Shown here piece after piece: positions 15,680-24,857 of a stretch of 64,000 nt of DNA. Position numbers and translations under genes: made by a program. The notes beneath the pieces are model-generated. The model was not told where the DNA came from. It made no database searches and saw only the letters and a list, made by a program, of their open reading frames with translations. The stretch spans positions 5,370,327-5,434,326 of the forward strand of contig NZ_JNIM01000001.1 in NCBI RefSeq assembly GCF_000702505.1. Reading direction: 5' to 3'. The stretch comes from Thermogemmatispora carboxidivorans (GTDB lineage: Bacteria; Chloroflexota; Ktedonobacteria; Ktedonobacterales; Ktedonobacteraceae). The number at the start of each line of letters is the position of its first letter. Position 1 is the first letter of the stretch.

Positions 15680-17104
15680 TTAGCGGCCACCTCCTCCTCC
15701 GCCGAAGAAGCGCGCCCCACCACCGCCGAAGCCATTGCCACTCAAGCCACTGCTACCAGTGCTCGTGCTAGTCGTCGAGAGGTTAGAGAAGAGGCCGCCC
15801 GTCGCACTGACCACCACCTGATCGCCGTCCTGCAGACCCGAAGTCACCTCGGTATAGGTCCCATTGGTCAGGCCCGTCTGAATCACCACGGGGGTCAACT
15901 GGCCATTCCGCAGTGTGAGCACCACGCGCGTGCTGCTACTGCTACTGCTGCTGCTACCAGAGCTGCTCTGGCTAGAGGCGCTGGTCCCGCCAGTGCTGTT
16001 AGCATTGCCCTGACCGACGGAGATGCCCGCATTGCGGTAGACCTGTGCCAGCGTCTGCCGGCTGATGGCCCCAACCTGCACCGCCTCATTGGTAAAGGTC
16101 AGGGCCTGGTTGGGCACCAGCAAGGCCCCGATGCGCTGCTGGGTGGTGATATTGACGGTGGCTGTCATGCCCGGATAAATGTGCGACCCGTTAAGGCTGC
16201 TCTGATTAACCGTCAGATCCACGGTATAGCTCACCACATTAGAAGAGCTTTGGCCGAGAATATCGACCGAGGAGACGGTCGCGTGGAAGGTCCGGTTAGG
16301 ATAGGCCGCCACCGTGAAGGAAGCTGGCTGACCCACCTGGACACTGGCAATGTCAGCTTCATTGACAGCCGCGGCGATGGTCAGCGAGCTGGTATCCACA
16401 AGGACCATAAAGGCATTGCTCCCGCTGCTGCCAGAGGAGCCGGAGCTAGAGCTGCTTGTACCAGGCGTCTGGCCAACCGTGCCATTAATGGCCACGATCG
16501 TTCCATCGGAGGGTGCCGTCAGCACAGTCTGGCTCAAATTGTGCTGAGCTGCTGCCAGCTGATCCTGCGCGCTCTGGAGCTGGCCCTGGAGCTGATCAAG
16601 CTGTGACTGCGACGCCCCGCTGTTGACGGCATCGTTGTAAGCCGTCTGGGCATTGTTCACCGCCTGCTGGGCCTGGGTCACAGCGTCTTGCAGCGAGGGG
16701 GAATCGACCTTCGCCAGCACCTGGCCTTTGGTCACATGCTGACCCACCTGCACATCGATCTCGCTGATCTGGCCACCCACCGAGCTGGGGAAGCTCAAAT
16801 TGTACTGGGCCCGCGGCATGATTGGCCCAGTGCCCGAGACGGTCACAGCGAGATTGCCGGTGGTCACCGTCGCCAGCGTATACTGAGGCTGCTGCTGCGC
16901 CGTCAGACGCATATAGGCCAGCGCCCCACCTGCAGCCAGTAGCAGAACTACCGCTACCACAGTACCAATCAACCAGGCACGGCGGCGACCCCGGCGACGC
17001 GGCGGTAAAGTGAGTTTGGTATCCAGACGCACCGCTTCCTCTGTAGCGATCTCACTCCCCTCGTCCTCCAGTAACGGCTGGAGATTCGTCTCGACATCGG
17101 ACAT
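15680..17104 (-). CDS. HlyD/RND-type periplasmic adaptor (MacA-like)
   Basis: The 474-residue protein has an N-terminal cytoplasmic segment, one TM helix at about residues 45-67 (AWLIGTVVAVVLLLAAGGALAYM), a lipoyl/barrel-sandwich half motif (SSVGGQISEIDVQVGQHVTKGQVLAKVD), a helical hairpin (AQQAVNNAQTAYNDAV), the second lipoyl half (TVLTAPSDGTIVAINGTVGQT) and a beta-barrel domain. Two Ser/Gly tracts are inserted, one after the second lipoyl half and one of mixed S/Q/T near residue 365, and the C-terminus is glycine-rich (GGGGARFFGGGGGGR). AAGGAG precedes the start. It links the ABC pump to an extracellular partner or substrate. Confidence 0.9.
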   Translation of the reverse strand: MSDVETNLQPLLEDEGSEIATEEAVRLDTKLTLPPRRRGRRRAWLIGTVVAVVLLLAAGGALAYMRLTAQQQPQYTLATVTTGNLAVTVSGTGPIMPRAQYNLSFPSSVGGQISEIDVQVGQHVTKGQVLAKVDSPSLQDAVTQAQQAVNNAQTAYNDAVNSGASQSQLDQLQGQLQSAQDQLAAAQHNLSQTVLTAPSDGTIVAINGTVGQTPGTSSSSSGSSGSSGSNAFMVLVDTSSLTIAAAVNEADIASVQVGQPASFTVAAYPNRTFHATVSSVDILGQSSSNVVSYTVDLTVNQSSLNGSHIYPGMTATVNITTQQRIGALLVPNQALTFTNEAVQVGAISRQTLAQVYRNAGISVGQGNANSTGGTSASSQSSSGSSSSSSSSTRVVLTLRNGQLTPVVIQTGLTNGTYTEVTSGLQDGDQVVVSATGGLFSNLSTTSTSTGSSGLSGNGFGGGGARFFGGGGGGR

Positions 17105-17167
17105 GCTTACATCTCCTTTCAGAAGAAGGCTCCTTGTTCGCTTCTGCTATCAACCTGCCTTCATTCC

Positions 17168-17956
17168 TTACCTTCCCTGTATCTGGGGGTTGATGGTGAC
17201 ACTGGAGGCGGTTAGCTGACCCTGGCTGCCGTTGGAACCGACGACCAGCACCGTCACCCCGCTCTTGAGATCGCTCGCACTGGCAGCTTCGGTCTCGACG
17301 ACGCGCGTGGCACTGGTCAAGGTCAGCACAAAGTTGCTCCCGCTGCTATCGGTCACTGTCAGCTGATTGCCGACAATCTGGGTGATGCTACCGCGCACGG
17401 CGCGTGCGTTTTGACTGCTGCTCGTGCCGTTAGCGCCGAAGCCACCCTGACCCTGGCGCCGGAAACAGGCCGCATTGACGTTGCCGCGATTGCCGCCGAA
17501 GCCCTGTCGTGAGCCTTGGCCATTCTGACCAGTGCCGTTGCCGCTGCTCGCGAAGCTCGCTTGAGCGCCCCCAGCGGCAATAGAGACGGCGGAGTAGGTA
17601 CCATCCGAGTTCTGGTTGACAACGACCGTGACCTGCTCCCCATTCTTGAGGTCGCTCACCTTCTCTTGCACCTGCTTGGTGAAGCGCGTACTGCTGGTGT
17701 AGACAACCTGCTTGCTCTGACCCTGCCGGTCTAGCACCCTGAAGGAGCCAGTACTCACGCTCTGCACCGTCCCGCTTACGCTCTGGAAGCGTGGGGTCGG
17801 GGGACAGGTGGGAGTCGCGGAAGCAGAGGCACCGACGCCCCCGGCGGTAGTGCTGTTATTGGTGCCACAGGCCACCAATAACAGGAGGGCCATCAGCGAG
17901 AGCAAGCCAGCGGCCCAGCGCAGCAGCAGAGGCGCTGCTTGCCTGACAGTAACCAT
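17168..17956 (-). CDS. Lipoprotein with two DUF5666-type domains
   Basis: The signal sequence ends LLLLVACG, a good lipobox, with the lipidated Cys at about residue 31. Two similar beta domains follow. The first contains VSGTVQSVSTGSFRVLDRQGQ and KQVQEKVSDLKNGEQVTVVV; the second contains VRGSITQIVGNQLTVTDSSG and ASDLKSGVTVLVVG. These are the OB-like repeats of DUF5666. A Gly/Asn/Gln-rich linker lies between them. It is 63 bp upstream of the MacA-like adaptor on the same strand, so it is probably the first gene of the exporter operon and may be an extracellular accessory or substrate-contact protein. Confidence 0.8.
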   Translation of the reverse strand: MVTVRQAAPLLLRWAAGLLSLMALLLLVACGTNNSTTAGGVGASASATPTCPPTPRFQSVSGTVQSVSTGSFRVLDRQGQSKQVVYTSSTRFTKQVQEKVSDLKNGEQVTVVVNQNSDGTYSAVSIAAGGAQASFASSGNGTGQNGQGSRQGFGGNRGNVNAACFRRQGQGGFGANGTSSSQNARAVRGSITQIVGNQLTVTDSSGSNFVLTLTSATRVVETEAASASDLKSGVTVLVVGSNGSQGQLTASSVTINPQIQGR

Positions 17957-18130
17957 AGTGCAGTGACTCCCTTCGCTTAAGCACTCTCTGGGTCTCGCCC
18001 GTCACATCAGGGAATCTAGCTGACCGAGGATAAAATCGCTGTTAAGATTGGCTGGGGGCGAGATTCTGGCTAACTACTCGCGAGAGGGGAGGGAGTCGGC
18101 TTTGTGGGTCAGCCGGCAGCGGCCACCGGC

Positions 18131-18150
18131 AGGGCAGGTTACCCTGCCCT
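18131..18150. repeat. Hairpin over the stop codon of the histidine kinase gene
   Basis: AGGGCAGG and CCTGCCCT (8 bp each, 4-nt loop) flank and include the TAA of the kinase gene at 18139-18141. It may contribute to termination of the two-component operon. Confidence 0.4.
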
Positions 18151-19512
18151 GGCAACCACGGAAGTGAATTCCTGCTGATGAGGAGTTCCTGACATCTCGG
18201 CGCCTACGCATGCGGTAAGCGCTGGCAGGGCAGGAGTAGACGGCATGTCAGACAGCTCAGCTTGAGCCAGCGGCAGAGAAACAGTAAAGATGCTGCCACG
18301 GCCCGGCTCGCTCCACAGACTGAGTGCTCCGTGATGCTGCTGCACAATGGCCGCCACGATGGAGAGGCCCAGACCAGCCCCGCCACTGTGACGCGAGCGC
18401 GAGCTGTCGACGCGATAGAAGCGATCAAAAATGCGTCCCTGCTCCTCGGCAGCAATGCCAATGCCGGTATCAGCTACCGTGATGCAGGCCTGCCCCTCCG
18501 ACTCCCAACCATTGACACGCACCTCACCGCCCGGGCGATTGTAGCAGATCGCATTTTCGATCAGATTGGAGAAGAGGCGCGCCAGCAGCAACTCGTCGCC
18601 GACCACGACCAGATCGGGTAGATTCTCCAGCACAAGGTTGACCCCATGCTCCTGAGCCAGCGGCTGCAGCTCCTGGAGAACCTCCTCCAGCAGCGGCCCC
18701 AGGCTGACCTCACTACGGGTACAGAGCGGCTGCTCGCTCTTGACAAGCAGCAACATATTCGAAACGAGCGACTCCAGGCGACTGAGGGCACGCTCTTGAG
18801 CAGCGGCCATCTCCTGATAATCTTCCAGCGTTGCCTGCGGATCACCAGTCACTACTTCCAGGCTGGCACGCATGGCCGCCAGGGGAGTGCGTAGCTCGTG
18901 GGCCACGTTGGCGACAAAGCGCCCCTGTTGAGCAAAGGTCTCGCCCAGCCGGGCAAGCATAGCGTCAAAAGCATCGGCCAGCTCCTTAATCTCATCACGG
19001 GGTCCTGTCAGCCCCAGACGAGTATCGAGCGTCTCGACACTGATGCGCCGCGCCGCATTACTCACCTGGCGCAGGGGACGCAGAGCGGTGCCCGCCAGCC
19101 AGTAGGCCCCAACTCCCCCCAGCACAGCAACCAGAGCCAGACCAATCAGAGAGATGCTCTGCAGCTCCAGCAAGAGGGCCCGCTCGATAGGGTTGAGATG
19201 ACCACGAGCGAAGCTCTCGGCCAGGCGCTCCGCCAGCGGAGCCGGTAAGGGCGGAAGCGTATTTCTGAGACGAGCACCATTCGACAAGGCCGTTGAGCGC
19301 GGCCATTCTAGCCCACTACTGTGAATGATGCGTGAGAATCCATTAATGGCAGCGATATTGACAAAGAAGAGCAGTGAGAAGCTAAGGACAAAAACCAGCG
19401 CAGCGGAGCCGATAGCAATCCGCAAGCGCAGTGGCAAAAAGCGCCTCCGCGCTCGACGCAGGCGCAGGAGGCGCAGGCCCAGGCGCGATAACGAGAAAGA
19501 GCATCGGCTCAT
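18139..19512 (-). CDS. Sensor histidine kinase (HAMP, HisKA, HATPase)
   Basis: The start at 19512 overlaps the response regulator stop (ATGA); a longer frame upstream lies inside that gene. The 457-residue kinase has TM1 at about 33-57, an extracellular loop of some 60 residues, TM2 at about 118-141, a HAMP linker (PLRQVSNAARRIS), the HisKA site with His205 in VANVAHELRTPLAAM, and ATPase boxes N (LFSNLIENAICYN), G1 (VADTGIGIA), F (IFDRFYRVD) and G2 (GGAGLGLSIV). It is the partner of the OmpR-type regulator at 19509-20207 and is near, but in a separate unit from, the MacB-type exporter, which may be its target. Confidence 0.92.
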   Translation of the reverse strand: MSRCSFSLSRLGLRLLRLRRARRRFLPLRLRIAIGSAALVFVLSFSLLFFVNIAAINGFSRIIHSSGLEWPRSTALSNGARLRNTLPPLPAPLAERLAESFARGHLNPIERALLLELQSISLIGLALVAVLGGVGAYWLAGTALRPLRQVSNAARRISVETLDTRLGLTGPRDEIKELADAFDAMLARLGETFAQQGRFVANVAHELRTPLAAMRASLEVVTGDPQATLEDYQEMAAAQERALSRLESLVSNMLLLVKSEQPLCTRSEVSLGPLLEEVLQELQPLAQEHGVNLVLENLPDLVVVGDELLLARLFSNLIENAICYNRPGGEVRVNGWESEGQACITVADTGIGIAAEEQGRIFDRFYRVDSSRSRHSGGAGLGLSIVAAIVQQHHGALSLWSEPGRGSIFTVSLPLAQAELSDMPSTPALPALTACVGAEMSGTPHQQEFTSVVARAG

Positions 19513-20207
19513 GCTTTCTCCTCCAATGGGGCAGAGAGCGGACCGAGACGGTAGCCCTGACCAACAACCGTTTCGATATAGCGCGGTGCCTCGGCGACGT
19601 CTCCCAGCTTGCGCCGCAGCGAATTGATATGGACGCGCACCGTGTTGGTGAATGGGTTGGCCTGCGAATCCCAAACGTGCTCAAGGAGCGTTTCTTGACT
19701 GACCACCTCGCCCTGGTGGCGCATCAAATATTCCAAAATACCGAACTCTTTGCCGGTCAGCAAGAGGCGCTGATTGCCGCGCCAGACCACGCGTGCCACC
19801 GGATCAAGCTTCAGATCGGCGTAGCAGAGAAGCGGCTCGCGCCCGCGGAGGTCACGACGCAGCAAGGCACCGATGCGGGCCACCAGTTCGGCGAAGTAGA
19901 AGGGCTTGACCAGATAATCATCAGCCCCCAGCTCCAGACCAGCCACCCGCTCGTCCGGCTTGCTGCGAGCGGTTAACATGAGGATGAGCAAAGCAGGGCG
20001 AAGCGCCCGGAGGCGGCGACAAACTTCCAGGCCATCGAGACCGGGCAAATTGAGATCGAGGATCACCAGGTCGTAGTCATTGACTTCGGCCAGCATGCAA
20101 CCGCGCTCCCCATCGTAGGCAACGTCGACAGCATAGCCACGCTGACGCAATCCCTTCGCGAGCGCATGCGCAATATCAGGCTCGTCTTCAATGACCAGCA
20201 ATCTCAT
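19509..20207 (-). CDS. OmpR-family response regulator
   Basis: The receiver begins at once after the chosen start at 20207 (RLLVIEDEPDIAHAL), with phosphoacceptor Asp51 in LVILDLNLPGLDG and the Lys in LVKPFYFAEL. The C-terminal winged helix (GKEFGILEYLMRHQGEVVSQETLLEHVW ... VHINSLRRKLG ... VVGQGYRLG) binds DNA. It is the first gene of a two-gene operon with the histidine kinase. ATGACG and CGTCAT near 20598 and 20632 form an inverted pair in its upstream region and might be an autoregulatory site, though that is weak evidence. Confidence 0.93.
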   Translation of the reverse strand: MRLLVIEDEPDIAHALAKGLRQRGYAVDVAYDGERGCMLAEVNDYDLVILDLNLPGLDGLEVCRRLRALRPALLILMLTARSKPDERVAGLELGADDYLVKPFYFAELVARIGALLRRDLRGREPLLCYADLKLDPVARVVWRGNQRLLLTGKEFGILEYLMRHQGEVVSQETLLEHVWDSQANPFTNTVRVHINSLRRKLGDVAEAPRYIETVVGQGYRLGPLSAPLEEKA

Positions 20208-20704
20208 ATGCTCAGCTCTGGAATCTCTGCACAAGGCGCGGCGCTGGACAGATCAGATCGACCTTGCCGCTGTCCGCTCTGAGCGTTCCAACGTCTCAGC
20301 TACCCCGTCTTGTCTGTACGTGAGGTTGTGGCCCGGTCGATCTGCGAGATCAGCATAGCGAGATAGAGTCGGCAAAACAATGATTGACAGAGTAGCAGGC
20401 CCATCCCTCCAGGCCAGCCCAAGTGAGATGCTCCCGACCATTGCCTCTCGCGGCATGGGTAGGCGGATTGCCGCAGCAGGGAGGGATGGCCTACCGCCAT
20501 GCAAGAACCACCGGTGGCAGGAGATTCGGCAGACCACCATCCCTGCTGGAGGATACCCGGTCACTGCTCAAGTATACAGAGAAGAGTTCAGAAAAGTATG
20601 ACGGATCTGTAAAGAAACTTTAAAGTAGTACGTCATGCCTTCTACCAGCAGCTCGCCAGGTCAAGCCTGGTCGGGCTGCATTACGCCCCCTTCCTCCCCC
20701 TCTC
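20208..20704. other. Intergenic, upstream of the two-component operon
   Basis: The region lies between the OmpR-type regulator start and the tRNA-Thr promoter. A 103-residue minus frame at 20253-20564 has no start signal or known resemblance. The AT-richer stretch at 20575-20640 probably holds the regulator's promoter. Confidence 0.35.
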
Positions 20705-20733
20705 TTGCAATCTCAGCCCCATTGTGCTATAGT
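20705..20733 (+). promoter_or_regulatory. Promoter of tRNA-Thr
   Basis: TTGCAA (20705-20710), a 17-nt spacer and TATAGT (20728-20733) lie about 75 nt before the tRNA. Confidence 0.6.
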
Positions 20734-20809
20734 AGAAGGCACAGAAGAAAATAACCAGAGAGTACCTCAGCGAGCACAGTAGACAGCGATCAAGCGAGTG
20801 AGAAGAGAA

Positions 20810-20882
20810 GCCGATGTAGCTCAGCTGGTAGAGCACTCGCCTTGTAAGCGAGTCGTCGTCGGTTCGAGTCCGACCATCGGCT
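20810..20882 (+). tRNA. tRNA-Thr (TGT)
   Basis: Cloverleaf with acceptor GCCGATG/CATCGGC, D arm GCTC...GAGC, anticodon stem CTCGC/GCGAG with loop CTTGTAA (anticodon TGT), and T arm with GTTCGAGTC. The discriminator is T20882 and CCA is not encoded. Confidence 0.95.
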
Positions 20883-20887
20883 CCGCT

Positions 20888-20920
20888 GCCCCGGCAGTTG
20901 TGGAACGCCGGGGCTTGCCG
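20888..20920 (+). terminator. Probable terminator after tRNA-Thr
   Basis: GCCCCGGC (20888-20895) pairs with GCCGGGGC (20907-20914) around an 11-nt loop, 5 nt after the tRNA. The tail TTGCCGTATTG is only weakly T-rich. Confidence 0.45.
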
Positions 20921-21557
20921 TATTGTGCAGGGCGTGACGCGACGCCCAGAGCGCAACAGTAAGGACACTGGTGTAGCCCGGCTGCCTTGCGTGTTGGTGC
21001 GGTCGGTTCGGCAGCAGAGGAGCCATGATGACCGGCCTGCTCAGATACCGGCTTGAGGGTCATGGCGCCCGGCTCGAACTCAGCAGCCAGCGCATCAGCC
21101 AGATGCCTGCGACCCTGCGGTTACTCACTTGTCCCGTCGCCCGCCGGCCTGTCAGTCTCTCTCTGCCTCTGGTACAGAGCTCGCTGCCTGCACAGAACGG
21201 ATGGCCCGTTAGCGCCAAGTACAGCGTTCTGAACAGCGCAAGCCTGGCGCTTATCTCGCCCCGCTCCGTTCCTCACGCGGCAGCCGCTCATGGCACCTGG
21301 TGGCAGGACTGCTATAATGATGAAGAGACCGGCAGAGGTTACCCGTCTGTCCGTTGCAGGCCATGCAGCGGCGCTCAGCCTGCTCGGCGGATCACACCTC
21401 GCCCGCCGCTTCGCCTTGGTCCGCTCGTCTTTCTCTGCCCGGTCTGTGCCAGCCAGTGCCAGCTAGCAAAAGCAAGGGCGTTCGTTCGCTGGCTCCGGCT
21501 CCTCCCTGAAGATCCAGTGGTGGCGAGCCGAAACCAGTAGCAGAACAGGAGCTAGCA
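20921..21557. other. Intergenic before the acyl-CoA dehydrogenase
   Basis: A 171-residue plus frame at 21025-21540 has no family resemblance and an unusual composition, so I do not call it a gene. An extended -10 promoter at 21310-21318 (TG-C-TATAAT) is the only strong signal and would give the dehydrogenase a leader of about 230 nt. Confidence 0.4.
21310..21318 (+). promoter_or_regulatory. Extended -10 promoter for the acyl-CoA dehydrogenase
   Basis: A consensus TATAAT (21313-21318) is preceded by TG at the extended -10 position. The -35 is poor (TGGCAC at 16 nt), as is usual for extended -10 promoters. Confidence 0.45.
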
Positions 21558-22703
21558 GTGCAGTTCGATCTCGATGAGGAGCAACGAGCGATTCGCGACA
21601 CCGTCCGTCGCTTTACAGAACAGGAGATTGAGCCCCACGCCTCTACGTGGGACGAGCAGGAGTATTTCCCACGCGAAGTCTACCTGAAGATGGGGCCCTT
21701 GGGCCTGTTGGGCATGACGATCCCCGAAGCGTACGGGGGCAGCGCCCTGAGCCGGACCGTGGCCGCCCTGGTCTATGAAGAACTGGCCCGGGGAGATATG
21801 GCGACCGCGGTCGGCCTCTCGGTCCACAATATGGTAGCAGGCTCCATCGCTCGCTTCGGCAACGAGGAGCAGCGCGAGCGTTGGGTCCGACGCCTGGGAG
21901 AGGGCGAGCTGCTCGGAGCCTTCGCTCTCAGTGAGGCCAGCGCCGGCTCGGATGCAGCCAGCCTTCAGTGCCGCGCAGAGCGTCGCGGCGATACCTATGT
22001 GCTCAATGGCACCAAGATGTGGGTCACCAACGGAGGCGAGGCCGATCTCTATCTGGTGATGGCCCGCACGAGTCCAGTCCGTGGCTCACAGGGAATCAGC
22101 TGCTTTGTAGTCGAGAAGGAGACTCCCGGCCTCCGCTTCGGGAAAACCGAGCGCAAAATGGGCCTGCATTCCTCCCCCACCCGGGAGTTAATCTTTGAGC
22201 AGTGCACTATTCCGCTCGGCCAGCGCCTGGGCGAGGAAGGCCAGGGCTTCAAAATCGCGCTCTCGTCGCTGGACGGCGGACGCATCAATATCGGCGCTAT
22301 CGCCGTGGGGGTGGCCCAGGCCGCTTTCGAGGTCGCTCGCTCCTACGCTTGCCAGCGAACACAGTTTGGCCAGCCGATCGGCGCTTTCCAGGCCGTGCAG
22401 TTTATGCTGGCCGATATGGCCATGAAGATTGAAGCCGCACGCCTGCTGGTCTACGAGGCAGCCTATAAGCTGGACCATGAGCAGAATGCCAGTATGTACG
22501 CCTCAATGGCCAAGTGCTTCGCCACCGATGTAGCAATGGAGGTCACCACAAACGCGGTCCAGGTCCTGGGCGGCGCCGGCTATGTGCGGGATTATCCGGT
22601 TGAGCGCTATATGCGCGATGTGAAGGTGGCCCAGATCTTCGAGGGCACCAACCAGATTCAACGCATGGTGATCGCCCGGGCCTTGCTGGGGAATATCCGT
22701 TGA
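21558..22703 (+). CDS. Acyl-CoA dehydrogenase (short/branched-chain type)
   Basis: The GTG at 21558 follows AGGAG at 6 nt. The 381-residue length and motifs are those of medium/short-chain acyl-CoA dehydrogenases: YGGSALSRTVAALVYEELARG, the FAD/substrate stretch AFALSEASAGSDAASL, KMWVTNGGEADLYLVMA, and in the last helix the base Glu (about residue 362) in QIFEGTNQIQRMVIAR. It oxidises acyl-CoA to enoyl-CoA with FAD and passes electrons to ETF. The chain-length preference cannot be read; the closest pattern is butyryl- or isobutyryl-CoA dehydrogenase. It stands alone, with no other beta-oxidation gene next to it. Confidence 0.92.
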   Translation: MQFDLDEEQRAIRDTVRRFTEQEIEPHASTWDEQEYFPREVYLKMGPLGLLGMTIPEAYGGSALSRTVAALVYEELARGDMATAVGLSVHNMVAGSIARFGNEEQRERWVRRLGEGELLGAFALSEASAGSDAASLQCRAERRGDTYVLNGTKMWVTNGGEADLYLVMARTSPVRGSQGISCFVVEKETPGLRFGKTERKMGLHSSPTRELIFEQCTIPLGQRLGEEGQGFKIALSSLDGGRINIGAIAVGVAQAAFEVARSYACQRTQFGQPIGAFQAVQFMLADMAMKIEAARLLVYEAAYKLDHEQNASMYASMAKCFATDVAMEVTTNAVQVLGGAGYVRDYPVERYMRDVKVAQIFEGTNQIQRMVIARALLGNIR

Positions 22704-23000
22704 TAGACAAGTGTTCTAGTTTGCAGAAAAAGAAGAAAGTGGCCGATAGAAGATTGTAGGAACTGGTTGGTTCAGTGGCTGGCTACCTCCGCTGATCGGC
22801 AGACAGGCAGGCAGGCCAGAGCAGTGGCAGATATCTGCCAGGCTCACCACAACCAAGCTCCCCCCAGCCTGGCTGGCCTAACCCGACTTGACCCAACCTG
22901 ACCTACTCCTATAACGGAGCCTGGCACAGGAAGCAGCGCCGGCGGCCAAGGCAAGGCATGGCTGTTGGCTCCGGTCGCCAGCGTATAGCTCTTCCTTGTC
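22704..23000. other. Intergenic, nothing recognised
   Basis: The 3' region of the acyl-CoA dehydrogenase. It contains repeated CAGGCAGGC/CCTGGC-like tracts but no convincing terminator or gene. Confidence 0.3.
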
Positions 23001-23030
23001 TTGACGTATCGAATATGCTAGACTTTTAAT
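23001..23030 (+). promoter_or_regulatory. Promoter and structured leader of RNase J
   Basis: TTGACG (23001-23006) and TTTAAT (23025-23030) are 18 nt apart. The leader of about 160 nt contains a stem ACTCCTG/CAGGAGT (23103-23109 with 23120-23126), which could influence RNase J's own mRNA stability. Confidence 0.45.
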
Positions 23031-23195
23031 AGAATAAAAGATCCGAATAGTGTGTATTTCTGATAGTTCAACGTCGCCTGGACTTTTCTGTATTTGGCTA
23101 TAACTCCTGTTGGCGGAGACAGGAGTCAACATATATCTCAAAAGCAAAGAGTGGGCATACTCATGCTTGAGTGTGGTTAGGAGGTTTTTGTTACC

Positions 23196-24857
23196 TTGAC
23201 AATGGAAAAAATTCGACTTATTCCCCTGGGTGGACTTGGGGAAGTCGGAAAGAACATGATGGTGATCGAGTATGGTGAGGACATCATCATCGTTGACGCG
23301 GGGTTGATGTTTCCTGACGATGAGATGTTCGGTGTTGACCTGGTGATCCCGGACATCACCTATCTGCAGGACAAAAAGCAGCGTATTCGGGCGATCCTGA
23401 TCACCCACGGCCACGAGGACCACATTGGTGGTCTCCCCTATGTCCTTCCCGCGCTCGACTTTCCCCCCGTCTATGCCACCCGTCTGACCCAGGGGCTGAT
23501 CCAGGTGAAGCTCAAGGAGCACAAGTTGCAGGATCGCGCCGCCATCAAGATGGTCGCTCCTGGCGATAAGGTCAAACTGGGCAAGTGCACGGCGGAATTC
23601 TTCCACGTCAACCACAGCATTCCCGACGCGGTGGGGATCGTGATTCACACGCCGGTTGGGACCGTGGTGCACACCGGTGACTATAAATTCGACCATACGC
23701 CGGTCGATGGGCAGCCGGCGGATTTCGGCACACTGGCGCGCATTGGTACGGAGGGCGTTCTGGTGCTGCTGGGCGACAGCACGCGCGTGGAGTCGCCTGG
23801 TTATACCCCCTCGGAGCGTGTGGTCAGCGACTCGCTTGACAAGATCTTCGCCAATGCTCCCGGGCGTATCTTGATCGCCACCTTCGCCTCGCTGATCTCG
23901 CGAGTGCAGCAGGTGGTCGATACAGCGGTGCGCTACGGACGCCAGGTCGCTCTGGTCGGGCGCAGTATGGTGAGCAATGTCCAGATGGCCATCGATCTAG
24001 GCTATCTGAACATCCCCAAGCACACGCTGATCCGCGCTGAGGACATCAATAAGCTGCCGCCTGAGCGTATTGTGATCATCTGTACCGGCAGCCAGGGCGA
24101 GCCGACTTCGGCCTTAACGCGCATCGCCAACCAGGACCATCGTCTCGTGCGCATTCAGCCGGGTGATACCGTCATTCTCTCCGCGACGCCGGTACCGGGT
24201 AACGAGAAGATGGTCAATCGCACGATCAATAATCTCTTCCGCCAGGGGGCGGAGGTCTTCTATCAGGGCGTCTCGCCAGTACACGTCTCTGGCCACGCCG
24301 CTCAGGAAGAGCTGAAGCTGATGCTGAGCATGATCCGACCGAAGTTCTTTGTGCCGATCCACGGCGAGTATCGTCAGCTGATGCTCCATGCAAAGCTGGC
24401 CTCCTCGCTGGGCATCCCCGCAGATCACATTGTGATCGCCGAGGATGGCGACGTGATCGAGGTGACGAAGAATTCGATCCATGCTGCTGGCCATGTCTCC
24501 TGCGGCAATGTCTATGTCGACGGCCTGGGCGTGGGCGATGTCGGTCAGATCGTGCTGCGCGATCGCCAGGTGCTGGCGCAGGATGGTATCCTGATGGCCG
24601 TTCTGACGGTCGATAAGGAAACCGGGCGCCCGCTAGCTGGGCCGGACATCATTTCGCGCGGCTTCGTCTATATGCGCGATGCTGAGGAGCTGCTGGCGAG
24701 CGCGCGCGAGCGCGTGCTGGAGTCCTTCGTTGGCCTCAACGGCCATGCCTCCGACTGGTCCTTTGTAAAGGACAAGATTAAGCACACGCTCAGCGAGTTC
24801 CTTTACGAGAAGACTCATCGTCGGCCTATGGTCCTGCCAGTAGTGATGGAGGTCTAA
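23196..24857 (+). CDS. rnj: Ribonuclease J
   Basis: The 553-residue protein has the RNase J order: a metallo-beta-lactamase core with zinc motif HGHEDH (residues 71-76) after IRAILIT, VNHSIPDAVGI, HTGDYKFDHTP, and GDSTRVESPGYTPSE. Then come the beta-CASP domain (VGRSMVSNVQMAIDLGYLNIP, TGSQGEPTSALTRIA), HVSGHAAQEELKLMLSMIRPKFFVPIHGE and a C-terminal domain ending LPVVMEV. It is a dual 5'-3' exo/endoribonuclease for mRNA decay and rRNA maturation in the cytoplasm. AGGAGG at 23179-23184 is 11 nt from a TTG (23196) and 17 nt from ATG (23202), so the TTG start is slightly preferred and the true N-terminus is uncertain by two residues. Confidence 0.95.
   Translation: MTMEKIRLIPLGGLGEVGKNMMVIEYGEDIIIVDAGLMFPDDEMFGVDLVIPDITYLQDKKQRIRAILITHGHEDHIGGLPYVLPALDFPPVYATRLTQGLIQVKLKEHKLQDRAAIKMVAPGDKVKLGKCTAEFFHVNHSIPDAVGIVIHTPVGTVVHTGDYKFDHTPVDGQPADFGTLARIGTEGVLVLLGDSTRVESPGYTPSERVVSDSLDKIFANAPGRILIATFASLISRVQQVVDTAVRYGRQVALVGRSMVSNVQMAIDLGYLNIPKHTLIRAEDINKLPPERIVIICTGSQGEPTSALTRIANQDHRLVRIQPGDTVILSATPVPGNEKMVNRTINNLFRQGAEVFYQGVSPVHVSGHAAQEELKLMLSMIRPKFFVPIHGEYRQLMLHAKLASSLGIPADHIVIAEDGDVIEVTKNSIHAAGHVSCGNVYVDGLGVGDVGQIVLRDRQVLAQDGILMAVLTVDKETGRPLAGPDIISRGFVYMRDAEELLASARERVLESFVGLNGHASDWSFVKDKIKHTLSEFLYEKTHRRPMVLPVVMEV

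Noticed and set aside
21025-21540. 171-residue plus frame before the acyl-CoA dehydrogenase
   Set aside because: Odd composition, no family resemblance, and it covers the extended -10 promoter at 21310-21318.
22704-23000. Possible short repeat array (CAGGCAGGC, CCTGGC tracts)
   Set aside because: The units are irregular and too few; they look like chance in GC-rich DNA, and no CRISPR-like spacing is present.
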